Part shown: positions 1 to 6,246 of the stretch, one piece after another
Position numbering within the stretch: position 1 is the stretch's first letter
Layout: every line of letters begins with the position of its first letter
Assembly (NCBI GenBank): GCA_036513315.1
Contig: DATBZF010000072.1
Span: forward strand, 1 to 7,457
Direction of reading: 5' to 3'
DNA: 7,457 bases
DNA from: Roseiarcus sp036513315
GTDB taxonomy: Bacteria > Pseudomonadota > Alphaproteobacteria > Rhizobiales > Beijerinckiaceae
Made by a program: the position numbers and the translations under genes
The notes under the pieces: generated by a model
Databases searched by the model: none
What the model was told of the DNA's origin: nothing
What the model saw: only the letters and a program-made list of their open reading frames with translations

Positions 1-1736
1 TCGAGTTGGGCGAGATACGTCGGATCGTCGCTCATCGCCGTCCAAAGCGCGCGGCCGCGCGAGATGGTGAAAGTCGGGTTGAGGGCGAGACCGGTCTTGA
101 CTGAGGAACGCGCCTCGTCCAGTCGACCAAGCAACGCGAGCGCGACTCCCAACACAAAATGTGGATGCGGATGGTTCCGGTTGGCCTCGATCGCCCGTCG
201 AAACCACGGGACCGCTTGGTCGTAAAGCCCGAGGTAGTTATTCGCGATGCCCGCGTAGCTCATCCAGGTGTAAGCCATAGTGTCGCGCGGACTGAGGCGC
301 AGAGCCTCGCCAATGTGGGCCTCTGTTTCTTCGGCGCGACCGATGAAAATCTTACCAATTCCGATAAAGGCGTGGGCGCCGGCGAGATTTCGGTCCAGCG
401 CCAACGCATGTTCACATTCGGCGATGCCCTCTGATGCGCGCTTGGTGAATATGTCGACATACGCCAAATACAAATGCGCACGCGCATGATCCGGGACCCA
501 CGACAAGGCTTTGGTCAATTTGGTTTCCGCCGCCGCGAAGGCCGCGGCCGGATCAGTCACAAAGAACAATCCGCCTGCGATCGAGTCAGTGCGCGCCGAC
601 CAAACGAGGGCGTCGACATTGCCGGGATCGGCGCTGAGCGCGCGATCGAAAAAGCTGCGCGCTTGCGCGATATTGTCGGGGGTTATACCCTTATTGAACC
701 GGGCCATGCCCTGAAAGTAGAAGTCCATGGAGCTTGGGTTCGGGGCCAGTTCCGCCCTTCGCGCCTCGGCGGCGACGAGTTCGGTGTTCAGCGCGCCTGC
801 CAGGCGCGCGACAATTTCGTCCTGCATGTCGAAGAGATCGGCCAGCAGCTTATCGAACCGCTCAGCCCAGAGATGATTGCCCGTCTCGGCGTCGATAAGC
901 TGGACGTTGACGCGCATGCGGTTTCCGCCGTGCTGGACGCTGCCCTCGAGGAGATAGCGGACATTCAGCTCGCGGCCGATCTGCTTCAGATCGACGGCTT
1001 TGCCCTTGTAGCTGAAAGCGGTGTTGCGCCCGATCACAAAGGAGCCGCGTATCCGCGAAAGATCGGTCGTCAGGCTTTCGGTGACCCCGTCCACGAAAGG
1101 CTCCTGCTCCGGATCGCCGCCGATATTGGCGAACGGCAAGACGACGATTGAGAGGCGCGGCGGGGCGGATTTTTCCGGCGCCGAGGCCGACGCAGGCTTG
1201 GCCTCGGCGGGGACGCCGACTTGCAGCGAATAGATGCGGATCGGCTCGGCGATGTTCCTGAGCTGGGTCGGCCCGAGATCGCGGACCGCGAGGTCAAGCC
1301 GCCCCTTGACCTGACGATAGGCGTCCTCCGACAGACAGATCGCGCCGGGCTCGCAAATGCCTTCGAGACGCGCTGCGATATTGACGCCGTCGCCCATCAG
1401 GTCGCCGTCGGCCTCCTCGACGACGTCGCCCAAATGGACCCCGACGCGGAATTCGATGCGGCGCTCGGGCGGCTGGCGGGCGTTGCGCTCGACCATGCCA
1501 TTCTGCACCTCGATCGCGCAGCGCACCGCGTCGACGACGCTGCGAAACTCGATAAGGCTGCCGTCGCCGGTGCGCTTGACGACACGCCCACGATGCGTGG
1601 CCATCGCAGGATCGATCAGATCGCTGCGCAACGCGCGCAGCCGCGCCAGCGTTCCCTCCTCGTCGGCGCCGGCGAGCCGGCTATAACCGACGACATCGGC
1701 GACCAGGATCGCCGCGATCTTCCGCGTTTCCGCCAT
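1..1736 (-). CDS. Class III adenylate cyclase with TolB_N-like domain and TPR repeats (3' end cut by window edge)
   Basis: Predicted to make cAMP from ATP in the cytoplasm; no signal peptide or membrane helix is visible. The frame is open for 578 codons from the ATG at 1736 and runs off the window. Residues 1 to about 170 are a class III cyclase domain starting MAETRKIAAILVADVVGYSR. All six catalytic positions of the family are present: metal ligands D14 and D58, adenine-recognising K54 and D112, and transition-state N119 and R123 (in GDGVNIAARLEG). After an Ala/Pro linker (173-193), residues about 194-320 (SIVVLPFANIGGD ... YLLEGSVQ ... LWAERFD) match the TolB_N/FlgO-like domain usual in this family. 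TPR-like helical repeats follow from about 340. The last residues (LNPTFTISRGRALW ... DDPTYLAQL) resemble the usual family end, so probably only some 15-20 residues are missing. The start fits the canonical N-terminus; GTG at 1754 is an in-frame alternative. The Shine-Dalgarno is weak (GTGAGG). It lies 140 bases downstream of the kinase gene on the same strand, so co-transcription is possible but unproven. Confidence 0.9.
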   Translation of the reverse strand, partial: MAETRKIAAILVADVVGYSRLAGADEEGTLARLRALRSDLIDPAMATHRGRVVKRTGDGSLIEFRSVVDAVRCAIEVQNGMVERNARQPPERRIEFRVGVHLGDVVEEADGDLMGDGVNIAARLEGICEPGAICLSEDAYRQVKGRLDLAVRDLGPTQLRNIAEPIRIYSLQVGVPAEAKPASASAPEKSAPPRLSIVVLPFANIGGDPEQEPFVDGVTESLTTDLSRIRGSFVIGRNTAFSYKGKAVDLKQIGRELNVRYLLEGSVQHGGNRMRVNVQLIDAETGNHLWAERFDKLLADLFDMQDEIVARLAGALNTELVAAEARRAELAPNPSSMDFYFQGMARFNKGITPDNIAQARSFFDRALSADPGNVDALVWSARTDSIAGGLFFVTDPAAAFAAAETKLTKALSWVPDHARAHLYLAYVDIFTKRASEGIAECEHALALDRNLAGAHAFIGIGKIFIGRAEETEAHIGEALRLSPRDTMAYTWMSYAGIANNYLGLYDQAVPWFRRAIEANRNHPHPHFVLGVALALLGRLDEARSSVKTGLALNPTFTISRGRALWTAMSDDPTYLAQL

Positions 1737-1876
1737 GGCGCCCTCACGCGCCACACGGATAGCACAAGAAAGGCTTGAGCCGCGCGCCTGTCGATCGAAA
1801 CCGCTTGCTGATCCGTTTTGACCCTCGAGGAAGCCGGACGGCGATCGCGCCTTAAGAAGCAGTCGTCTGCGGTCGC

Positions 1877-3454
1877 TTACGCCGCGTGCGCCGAGTCACG
1901 CTGGCGGCGGCGCATACGCCTGCGGCGCCGTTCCGGCGCCTCGGCAGTCGGCTCGGGATCGAGCGCCGGCAGGGTGTCCATCACCCGTTCGGGCGGGAAG
2001 ATGACGATCACTTCGGTGCCGACGCGTAGAGTCGAATTGAGGCGGAATTCCCCGCCGTGCAATTCGACCAGCCCCTTGACGATCGGCAGCCCGAGGCCCG
2101 TCCCTTCCTCCGCATTCTTCTGCGCCAGCGCGCCGCGGCCGAAAGAGGACAATACGATCGGGATCTCATCGGGAGGAATGCCCGGCCCGGTGTCGCGGAT
2201 CGAGAGATATTGTCCCCCGCTCCTGGTCCAGCCGACCTTGATGGTGATCGCGCCGCCTTGGGGGGTGAACTTGATGGCGTTGGTGAGCAGATTGAGGGTC
2301 ACCTGACGCACCGCGCGCTCGTCCGCCCAGATGCGCGGCAACCCGCTTTCCAGCGCGTCGGTGATGACGAGATGACGTCGCTCGATCCGCATCCACAGGA
2401 GACGAAGACATTCCTCGACCACCGCGGTCAGCGAGACCGGCTCCTCCTTCAGTTCGTACCGCCCTGCTTCGACTCGCGAGAGATCGAGAATTTCGTTGAT
2501 GAGCATCAGGAGATGCTGGCCGCTGGCGTGGATGTCGCTGGAATATTCCTTATAAGCCGGCACCGCGTGCGGACCGAACAGTTCGCCCTTCATCACCTCG
2601 GAGAACCCGAGGACGGCGTTGAGCGGCGTGCGCAGCTCATGGCTCATCGTCGCCAGGAACCGCGACTTGGCCAGATTGGCGCCTTCGGCGCGGCGGCGCG
2701 CCTCATCGGAATTGAGCTTGGCCTGCTCGAGTTCGGCGATGAGCGAGTCCTTCTCCGCCTGAAACGACATGCTCTGCGACGCCGCGGCGTGCAGGCGCCG
2801 CGCGACGACCAGGAAATAGCCGATGACCCCGATCGAGAGCGCCGCCGCCGGCAGCGCCGCCCCGTGCAAACGGGGGGCGTAAAGGAGGATCACGGCAATG
2901 ATCATCGGCGCCATGCCGGCGACGAACGCGGCGGGAATGGCCGCCGCCAGAAGCGACATCACCGTCGAGACGAGCAGCATCACGACGATGGCGAACGCCT
3001 GCGCGTTCGGGTCGCTCGATTGGAGCAGCGCGACGAGGAGATAGGCCCAAGCCGAGCCGCTGAGCGCGGTGGAAAACACGAACTTGCGCCGCCACGCGCC
3101 CGCCGTCTTTTCCGTGTCGCTGCTGTCGAGAAAGGCGATCGGCAGCGAATAGCCGATCAGAATCGCGCAGGCGATTAAGGCGATCCAGGTCGTGAGCGGG
3201 CCGGCGGCGACCCAGGCCAGCGCGGCGGCGCAGATTCCGAGCGCGACGATCCCAAGCATCGGCGTGGCGCTGCGGTTGATCTCGGCGAACAGACGCACCA
3301 TCGCGCTCGAATGGCTGGGGATCGCATCGGGCTCGGAGAGCGACCGCCGCGCCTCTCTGAGCTGGATGGTCATCTTGCGCCGGCGCGCGGCGGCTTCGGA
3401 ATCGGTCTTGCTCCCGGTCCCGCCGCCGCCCAGATCCGCCCCGACAACCCGCAT
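1877..3454 (-). CDS. Membrane sensor histidine kinase, six predicted TM helices, HisKA + HATPase_c
   Basis: Inner-membrane two-component sensor that should autophosphorylate on His and pass the phosphate to an unidentified response regulator. Numbering is from ATG 3454 (525 aa). Hydrophobic segments lie near 65-85, 88-109, 127-144, 153-173, 175-193 and 201-221. A charged coiled-coil-like linker (228-261) follows. The H-box FLATMSHELRTPLN carries H272. The N-box has N392 (LLTNAIKF), the G1 box is DTGPGI (about 421) and the G2 box GTGLGLPIVKGLVELHGG begins near 451. No PAS, HAMP or periplasmic sensor domain is evident, so the signal is unknown. The C-terminus has an Arg-rich tail (ERRRRRMRRRQRD). 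HisKA/HATPase spacing resembles PleC/DivJ-type kinases, but this is not enough for a gene name. The start is uncertain. ATG 3454 is chosen because G/C-rich third positions begin there and GAGCGG precedes it. ATG 3373 (MTIQLREARRSLSE) is a good alternative. ATG 3493 and TTG 3526 are less likely. No response regulator gene is adjacent. Confidence 0.92.
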   Translation of the reverse strand: MRVVGADLGGGGTGSKTDSEAAARRRKMTIQLREARRSLSEPDAIPSHSSAMVRLFAEINRSATPMLGIVALGICAAALAWVAAGPLTTWIALIACAILIGYSLPIAFLDSSDTEKTAGAWRRKFVFSTALSGSAWAYLLVALLQSSDPNAQAFAIVVMLLVSTVMSLLAAAIPAAFVAGMAPMIIAVILLYAPRLHGAALPAAALSIGVIGYFLVVARRLHAAASQSMSFQAEKDSLIAELEQAKLNSDEARRRAEGANLAKSRFLATMSHELRTPLNAVLGFSEVMKGELFGPHAVPAYKEYSSDIHASGQHLLMLINEILDLSRVEAGRYELKEEPVSLTAVVEECLRLLWMRIERRHLVITDALESGLPRIWADERAVRQVTLNLLTNAIKFTPQGGAITIKVGWTRSGGQYLSIRDTGPGIPPDEIPIVLSSFGRGALAQKNAEEGTGLGLPIVKGLVELHGGEFRLNSTLRVGTEVIVIFPPERVMDTLPALDPEPTAEAPERRRRRMRRRQRDSAHAA

Positions 3455-3523
3455 AGCCGCTCGACACGCAACGCACTTACTCGCGTCAATCATGCGGCTC
3501 AAATGATTAACGAGCTGCTGACG

Positions 3524-3547
3524 CAATCGCTTGGAATTGAGCGATTG
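3524..3547. promoter_or_regulatory. 8-8-8 inverted repeat, candidate operator between divergent genes
   Basis: Perfect 8-base arms, CAATCGCT (3524-3531) and AGCGATTG (3540-3547), are separated by TGGAATTG. The centre-to-centre spacing and dyad symmetry are typical of a dimeric regulator site. The repeat overlaps the proposed -35 element of the transferase promoter, so an operator role is plausible. An RNA hairpin is the alternative, but no U-run follows on either strand. The protein that would bind it is not known. Confidence 0.45.
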
Positions 3548-3558
3548 TTGAGGATAAT
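3531..3558 (+). promoter_or_regulatory. Putative sigma-70-type promoter for the glutathione S-transferase gene
   Basis: TTGGAA (3531-3536) and GATAAT (3553-3558) with a 16-base spacer resemble TTGACA/TATAAT (4 of 6 and 5 of 6 matches). Transcription would start near 3565, giving a leader of about 47 bases before the ATG at 3612. The -35 falls inside the inverted repeat at 3524-3547. This is a prediction from base matches only. Confidence 0.35.
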
Positions 3559-3571
3559 TTGATTAACGTTT

Positions 3572-3588
3572 TTCTCCCGGAGGGAGAA
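3572..3588. repeat. Short perfect hairpin in the transferase leader (7-base arms, 3-base loop)
   Basis: TTCTCCC (3572-3578) pairs with GGGAGAA (3582-3588) across loop GGA. The 3' arm is the purine-rich stretch that would otherwise look like a strong Shine-Dalgarno, but it lies too far from the transferase ATG at 3612 to serve it directly. It may be a leader structure or a worn copy of the interspersed CTCTCCC...GGGAGAG palindromes common in related genomes. A T-run precedes it on the plus strand, so it is not a plus-strand terminator. Confidence 0.4.
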
Positions 3589-3611
3589 GGAGATGGTCTT
3601 GGGATAGCGGC

Positions 3612-4223
3612 ATGAAGCTCTACAACTCCAACTTGGCGCCGAGCCCGCGCCGCGTGCGCATCTTCCTGGCGGAAAAGGGCGTATCGATCCCGCGCGTCGA
3701 GGTCGATCTCGGCAAGCTCGAGCACAAGAGACCGGAATTCTCAGCGCTCAATCCGTTCCAGACCATTCCGATTCTCGAACTCGACGACGGGACCAAGATC
3801 GCCGAAACGATCGCCATCTGCCGTTATATCGAGGCGCTTTGGCCGGAGCCGAACCTGTTCGGCGTAAAGCCGGTCGAACAGGCGACGATCGAGATGTGGC
3901 AGCGCCAGCTCGAATGGCGCCTCCTCCTGCCGATCGCACAGGTGTTGCGCCACACCCATCCGCGCATGGCGGAAATGGAGATGCCCCAGGTCCCCGATTG
4001 GGCGGCGGCCAATCGGCCGAGGGCGCTTCATGCAATGGCGCTTGTCGATGAGACCTTAAGCGACCGGCCGTTCATCGCCGGCGACCGCTTCACCGTCGCT
4101 GACATCACCGGCCTGGCGGCGCTCGATTTCGCCAAGCCGGCGCGCATCGCGATCCCGCCCGAGTTCCTCCATCTCAACCGCTGGCACGAGGCCTTGAAGA
4201 AGAGGCCAAGCGCCGCGGCGTGA
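3612..4223 (+). CDS. Glutathione S-transferase family protein
   Basis: Cytosolic GST-fold protein of 203 aa, the usual family length. Members typically conjugate glutathione to electrophiles or use it to reduce or isomerise substrates; the substrate here cannot be told from sequence. Residues 1 to about 80 form the thioredoxin-like domain: MKLYNSNLAPSPRRVRIFLA, cis-Pro P53 in NPFQTIPILELDDG, and the glutathione-contacting ET at 65-66 (more often ES) before IAICRYIE. Residues about 85-203 form the all-helical domain with the conserved N-capping motif FTVADITGLAALDF (160-173). Ser11 or Asn7 could be the thiol-activating residue, but this is not certain. The start is the canonical N-terminus. 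GGGA seven bases upstream is a modest ribosome site. It is divergent from the kinase gene and convergent with the small secreted-protein gene, so it is probably a single-gene transcript ending at the hairpin at 4222-4253. Confidence 0.93.
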   Translation: MKLYNSNLAPSPRRVRIFLAEKGVSIPRVEVDLGKLEHKRPEFSALNPFQTIPILELDDGTKIAETIAICRYIEALWPEPNLFGVKPVEQATIEMWQRQLEWRLLLPIAQVLRHTHPRMAEMEMPQVPDWAAANRPRALHAMALVDETLSDRPFIAGDRFTVADITGLAALDFAKPARIAIPPEFLHLNRWHEALKKRPSAAA

Positions 4224-4263
4224 GGCGCCAGCCCAAACGAAGGCCAGCGCCTCGCGCTCTTTT
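4222..4263 (+). terminator. Putative Rho-independent terminator of the glutathione S-transferase gene
   Basis: GAGGCGC (4222-4228) pairs perfectly with GCGCCTC (4247-4253). An inner GCC/GGC stem (4231-4233 with 4242-4244) closes an 8-base loop. A TTTT run follows at 4260-4263 after GCGCTC. The outer stem includes the last two bases of the transferase TGA stop. The U-run is short and offset by six bases, so termination may be partial. Confidence 0.45.
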
Positions 4264-4265
4264 AC

Positions 4266-4286
4266 GCGCTTAGCGCTTAGCGCTTA
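4266..4286 (-). repeat. Three tandem copies of TAAGCGC giving stops in all three frames
   Basis: The plus strand reads GCGCTTA three times without a mismatch. On the minus strand each 7-base unit begins with TAA. The first TAA (4286-4284) is the real stop of the small secreted-protein gene. Because 7 is not a multiple of 3, the next two fall in the other two frames. This may be slippage-made or a translation backstop. Confidence 0.8.
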
Positions 4287-4541
4287 GTTGCAGACGCGCA
4301 CGCCGCCCCGCCACCAGCAGTGGCGGTGAGCATACGGGTGGGCATAGGGGTGTGCATATACGCCGCCGTTGGGCCGGCACCCGCCGTTCGGTCCCCGATG
4401 GAAGCCGGCGCCGCAGCCGCCAGCTGTGAGCGCGAACGCGGATGGCGCTTTGTCAGCAGGAGCAAATGGCATCGCTTGCGCCGGCGCCATCGCCGACAGG
4501 CCGATAACACCAAAGACAGACGCAGTCAGTATTCGTCGCAT
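4284..4541 (-). CDS. Small secreted Cys/His-rich protein of the GCG...CRPN type
   Basis: An 85-residue protein with a clear Sec signal peptide: MRRI, a hydrophobic core to about residue 17, and likely cleavage after AQA (residue 23). The mature part has GGCGAGFHRGPNGGCRPNGG (41-60), matching short alphaproteobacterial proteins labelled in databases as GCG_CRPN prefix-to-repeats domain proteins, whose role is unknown. It is followed by the tandem YAHP-YAHP-YAHR (62-73) and HCWWRGGVRVCN. Four cysteines (C43, C55, C75, C84) could form two disulfides in the periplasm. Five histidines (H48, H64, H68, H72, H74) could bind metal; both are inferences. ATG 4541 is chosen over in-frame TTG 4556 because it starts the signal peptide and has AAGG seven bases upstream. 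The gene is divergent from radA and convergent with the transferase. Confidence 0.82.
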   Translation of the reverse strand: MRRILTASVFGVIGLSAMAPAQAMPFAPADKAPSAFALTAGGCGAGFHRGPNGGCRPNGGVYAHPYAHPYAHRHCWWRGGVRVCN

Positions 4542-4734
4542 GAGTTCGCCTTTCAAGTTGCAGCGCGCCGAGCCTTAAAGAGGCTTCATTGAATGCCGGC
4601 TGAATGATTTGTGGCTGCGCCGCCTCATTCGTTAAGGGACGGGTTTAACGCTCTGGCGACGCGCCGGGGGATATGCCGCAAAGACGCCAACGAAGCCTCT
4701 CGACAGGTCCTGGCAAACCTGCGAGTTCGACGAA
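4542..4734. other. Divergent intergenic region between the small secreted-protein gene and radA
   Basis: This 193-base spacer must hold the start signals for both genes. Visible structure: a 5-base inverted repeat AGCCT/AGGCT (4571-4585) in the secreted-protein leader; TGAATG twice, 11 bases apart (4590 and 4601); CGTTAA/TTAACG arms at 4630-4650; and CAGGT/ACCTG arms at 4704-4721 just before radA. No convincing -35/-10 pair and no alphaproteobacterial LexA box (GTTC-N7-GTTC or its complement) was seen by eye. Confidence 0.5.
4630..4650. repeat. Inverted repeat CGTTAA-N9-TTAACG upstream of radA
   Basis: Perfect 6-base arms at 4630-4635 and 4645-4650 are separated by GGGACGGGT, ending 84 bases before the radA ATG. 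The spacing does not match the CtrA motif. It could be a dimeric regulator site, but short AT-rich arms like these also arise by chance. Confidence 0.3.
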
Positions 4735-6165
4735 ATGGCCAAGTTTCGTTCTTCTTATGTCTGCCAGAATTGCGGCGCCATCACTCAGCGCTGGCAGGGA
4801 AAATGCGAATCCTGCGGCGAGTGGAATACGATCATCGAGGAAGCAGCGGCGCTTGGCGTTGGCGGCGCAGCCGCCCGGAGGGGAGCGGCAGGCCGGCCGT
4901 TTCCGCTTGAAGATCTGTCGGGCGCGTCCAAGTCCGAGCCTCGTCTCGTCACCGGAATCGCCGAACTCGATCGGGTCGCTGGCGGCGGGTTCGTAGCCGG
5001 CTCGGCCACGCTGATCGGCGGCGAGCCGGGCATCGGCAAGTCGACTCTGCTTATCCAGGCTTGCGCGGCGGTCGCGCGATCGGGCGGCCGGGTTGTCTAC
5101 GTCTCAGGTGAGGAATCGACCGCCCAGGTGCGTCTGCGCGCGGCCCGGCTCGGCCTCGCCGAGGCGCCCGTACAGCTCGCGGCGCAGACGTTCGTCGAGG
5201 ACATCGTGGCGACGCTCGGCTCGGGCGACACGCCGAAATTCGTGGTCATCGATTCGATTCAGACCATGTGGAGCGACGCCATCGAATCAGCGCCCGGGAC
5301 GGTCAGCCAGGTGCGCGGCTCGGCGCAGGCTTTGATCCGCTTTGCCAAGGCGAGCAGCGCGGCTTTGCTGCTGGTTGGACATGTGACCAAGGACGGCCAG
5401 ATCGCCGGCCCGCGCGTAGTCGAGCATATGGTCGACGCGGTCTTCTCCTTCGAGGGCGACGGCGCACACGCTTTCCGCCTGCTGCGGGCGGCCAAGAACC
5501 GGTTCGGCGCGACCGACGACGTCGGCGTGTTCGAAATGACCGGCGGCGGCCTCGCCGAGGTGCCGAACCCTTCCGCTTTGTTCCTCGCTGAGCGCGACGG
5601 GGCCGCCAACCCTGGCGCCGCGGTGTTCGCCGGGGTCGAAGGGGCGCGGCCGCTTCTGGTCGAGATCCAGGCTCTGGTCGCGCCGACGACATTCGGCACG
5701 CCGCGCCGCGCAATTGTCGGCTGGGAGCCGAGCAGATTGGCCATGGTGCTGGCGGTGCTCGAGGCCCACGGGGGCATGAAGCTCGGCCAATACGACGTCT
5801 ACCTCAACGTCGCCGGGGGCTTGAGGATCATGGAGCCTGCGGCCGATCTTGCCGCCGCCGCGGCGCTCATTTCGTCGCTCACCGGCGCGAGCCTGCCGCG
5901 CGATGCCGTCTATTTCGGCGAAATCGGACTGTCGGGCTCGGTGCGCGCGGTCGCGCATGCGGGCTTGAGGCTCAAGGAGGCCGCCAAGCTTGGATTTACG
6001 CGCGCGTTCGCACCGCAGTCGCCGCGCGCCAGCGGCGAGCCCGTCAATATCGCCACCCAGCCGATCGATAATGTGGGCGCGCTGGTCGCGCTGATCGCCG
6101 CGAGCGCGGTCGAAACGCGAGCGGAACGCGCCAAATCTCCGGCCCGCAGTGGGGTGACGAACTGA
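4735..6165 (+). CDS. radA: DNA repair protein RadA (Sms)
   Basis: RadA is a RecA-like branch-migration ATPase that processes recombination intermediates, acting with RecA on DNA in the cytoplasm. The 476 residues have the full family layout. A four-Cys zinc finger comes first (C10, C13, C24, C27; CQNCG...CESCGEW). The Walker A motif is GGEPGIGKST (95-104), and the Walker B strand is FVVIDSIQT with D173. The RadA signature KNRFG is at 254-258. The C-terminal half (about 300-455) is the Lon-like domain, with GGLRIMEPAADLA and GEIGLSGSVR. The start MAKFRSSYVCQNCG is canonical, although no good Shine-Dalgarno is visible. The gene is followed at 81 bases by cvpA and then purF on the same strand, an order known in alphaproteobacteria. 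No LexA box was seen upstream. Nothing suggests damage or transfer. Confidence 0.98.
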   Translation: MAKFRSSYVCQNCGAITQRWQGKCESCGEWNTIIEEAAALGVGGAAARRGAAGRPFPLEDLSGASKSEPRLVTGIAELDRVAGGGFVAGSATLIGGEPGIGKSTLLIQACAAVARSGGRVVYVSGEESTAQVRLRAARLGLAEAPVQLAAQTFVEDIVATLGSGDTPKFVVIDSIQTMWSDAIESAPGTVSQVRGSAQALIRFAKASSAALLLVGHVTKDGQIAGPRVVEHMVDAVFSFEGDGAHAFRLLRAAKNRFGATDDVGVFEMTGGGLAEVPNPSALFLAERDGAANPGAAVFAGVEGARPLLVEIQALVAPTTFGTPRRAIVGWEPSRLAMVLAVLEAHGGMKLGQYDVYLNVAGGLRIMEPAADLAAAAALISSLTGASLPRDAVYFGEIGLSGSVRAVAHAGLRLKEAAKLGFTRAFAPQSPRASGEPVNIATQPIDNVGALVALIAASAVETRAERAKSPARSGVTN

Positions 6166-6246
6166 GGCGGCTTGGCTATAAGGCGCTCGCGCCGGCCGCC
6201 AGAGGCGCATAGGACGTTGGACCGTCGCGACGAGGTTCTCTCGCAA

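Larger units (their letters stand above)
3504..3568. repeat. Pair of 9-base direct repeats TGATTAACG flanking an inverted repeat
   Basis: TGATTAACG occurs at 3504-3512 and again at 3560-3568, 56 bases apart, in the AT-richer spacer between the divergent kinase and transferase genes. The pair brackets the inverted repeat at 3524-3547 almost symmetrically, with gaps of 11 and 12 bases. The reverse complement CGTTAATCA resembles a CtrA half-site (TTAACCAT-like), but the canonical TTAA-N7-TTAA arrangement is absent, so I do not call CtrA sites. Confidence 0.45.

Noticed and set aside
41..63. Apparent frameshift near the 3' end of the cyclase gene
   Set aside because: It arose from a first misreading of the GC-rich run. 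Re-reading gives a continuous frame (TISRGRALWTAMSDDPTYLAQL).
474..487. ATGCGC-AC-GCGCAT dyad
   Set aside because: It lies inside the cyclase coding region, and short GC-rich dyads are common by chance in this composition.
474..1778. Plus-strand open frames (474-1151 and 1221-1778) opposite the cyclase gene
   Set aside because: The minus strand carries a continuous 578-codon cyclase with all catalytic residues. The plus frames are not recognisable and mirror it.
1737..1876. Terminator or promoter between the kinase and cyclase genes
   Set aside because: Only small dyads (GGCG/CGCC at 1840-1851 and GGCT/AGCC near 1772-1781) were seen. No T-run and no convincing -35/-10 pair is present.
2057..3178. 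Open frame of 373 codons on the plus strand, opposite the histidine kinase gene
   Set aside because: It lies wholly antisense to a gene with clear HisKA/HATPase motifs. Its product is Arg/Asp/Gln-rich without recognisable domains, as expected of a mirror frame in GC-rich DNA.
3455..3526. N-terminal extension of the kinase from TTG 3526 with a CxxC motif (KCVACR)
   Set aside because: The third positions here lack the G/C bias seen downstream, the start is TTG without a ribosome site, and it overlaps the operator-like inverted repeat.
3501..3570. CtrA binding sites in the divergent spacer
   Set aside because: TTAA occurs, but the TTAA-N7-TTAA spacing is not met.
5287..6246. Open frame of 319 codons on the minus strand, opposite radA
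   Set aside because: It is antisense to an intact radA with all motifs, and its composition is typical of a shadow frame.
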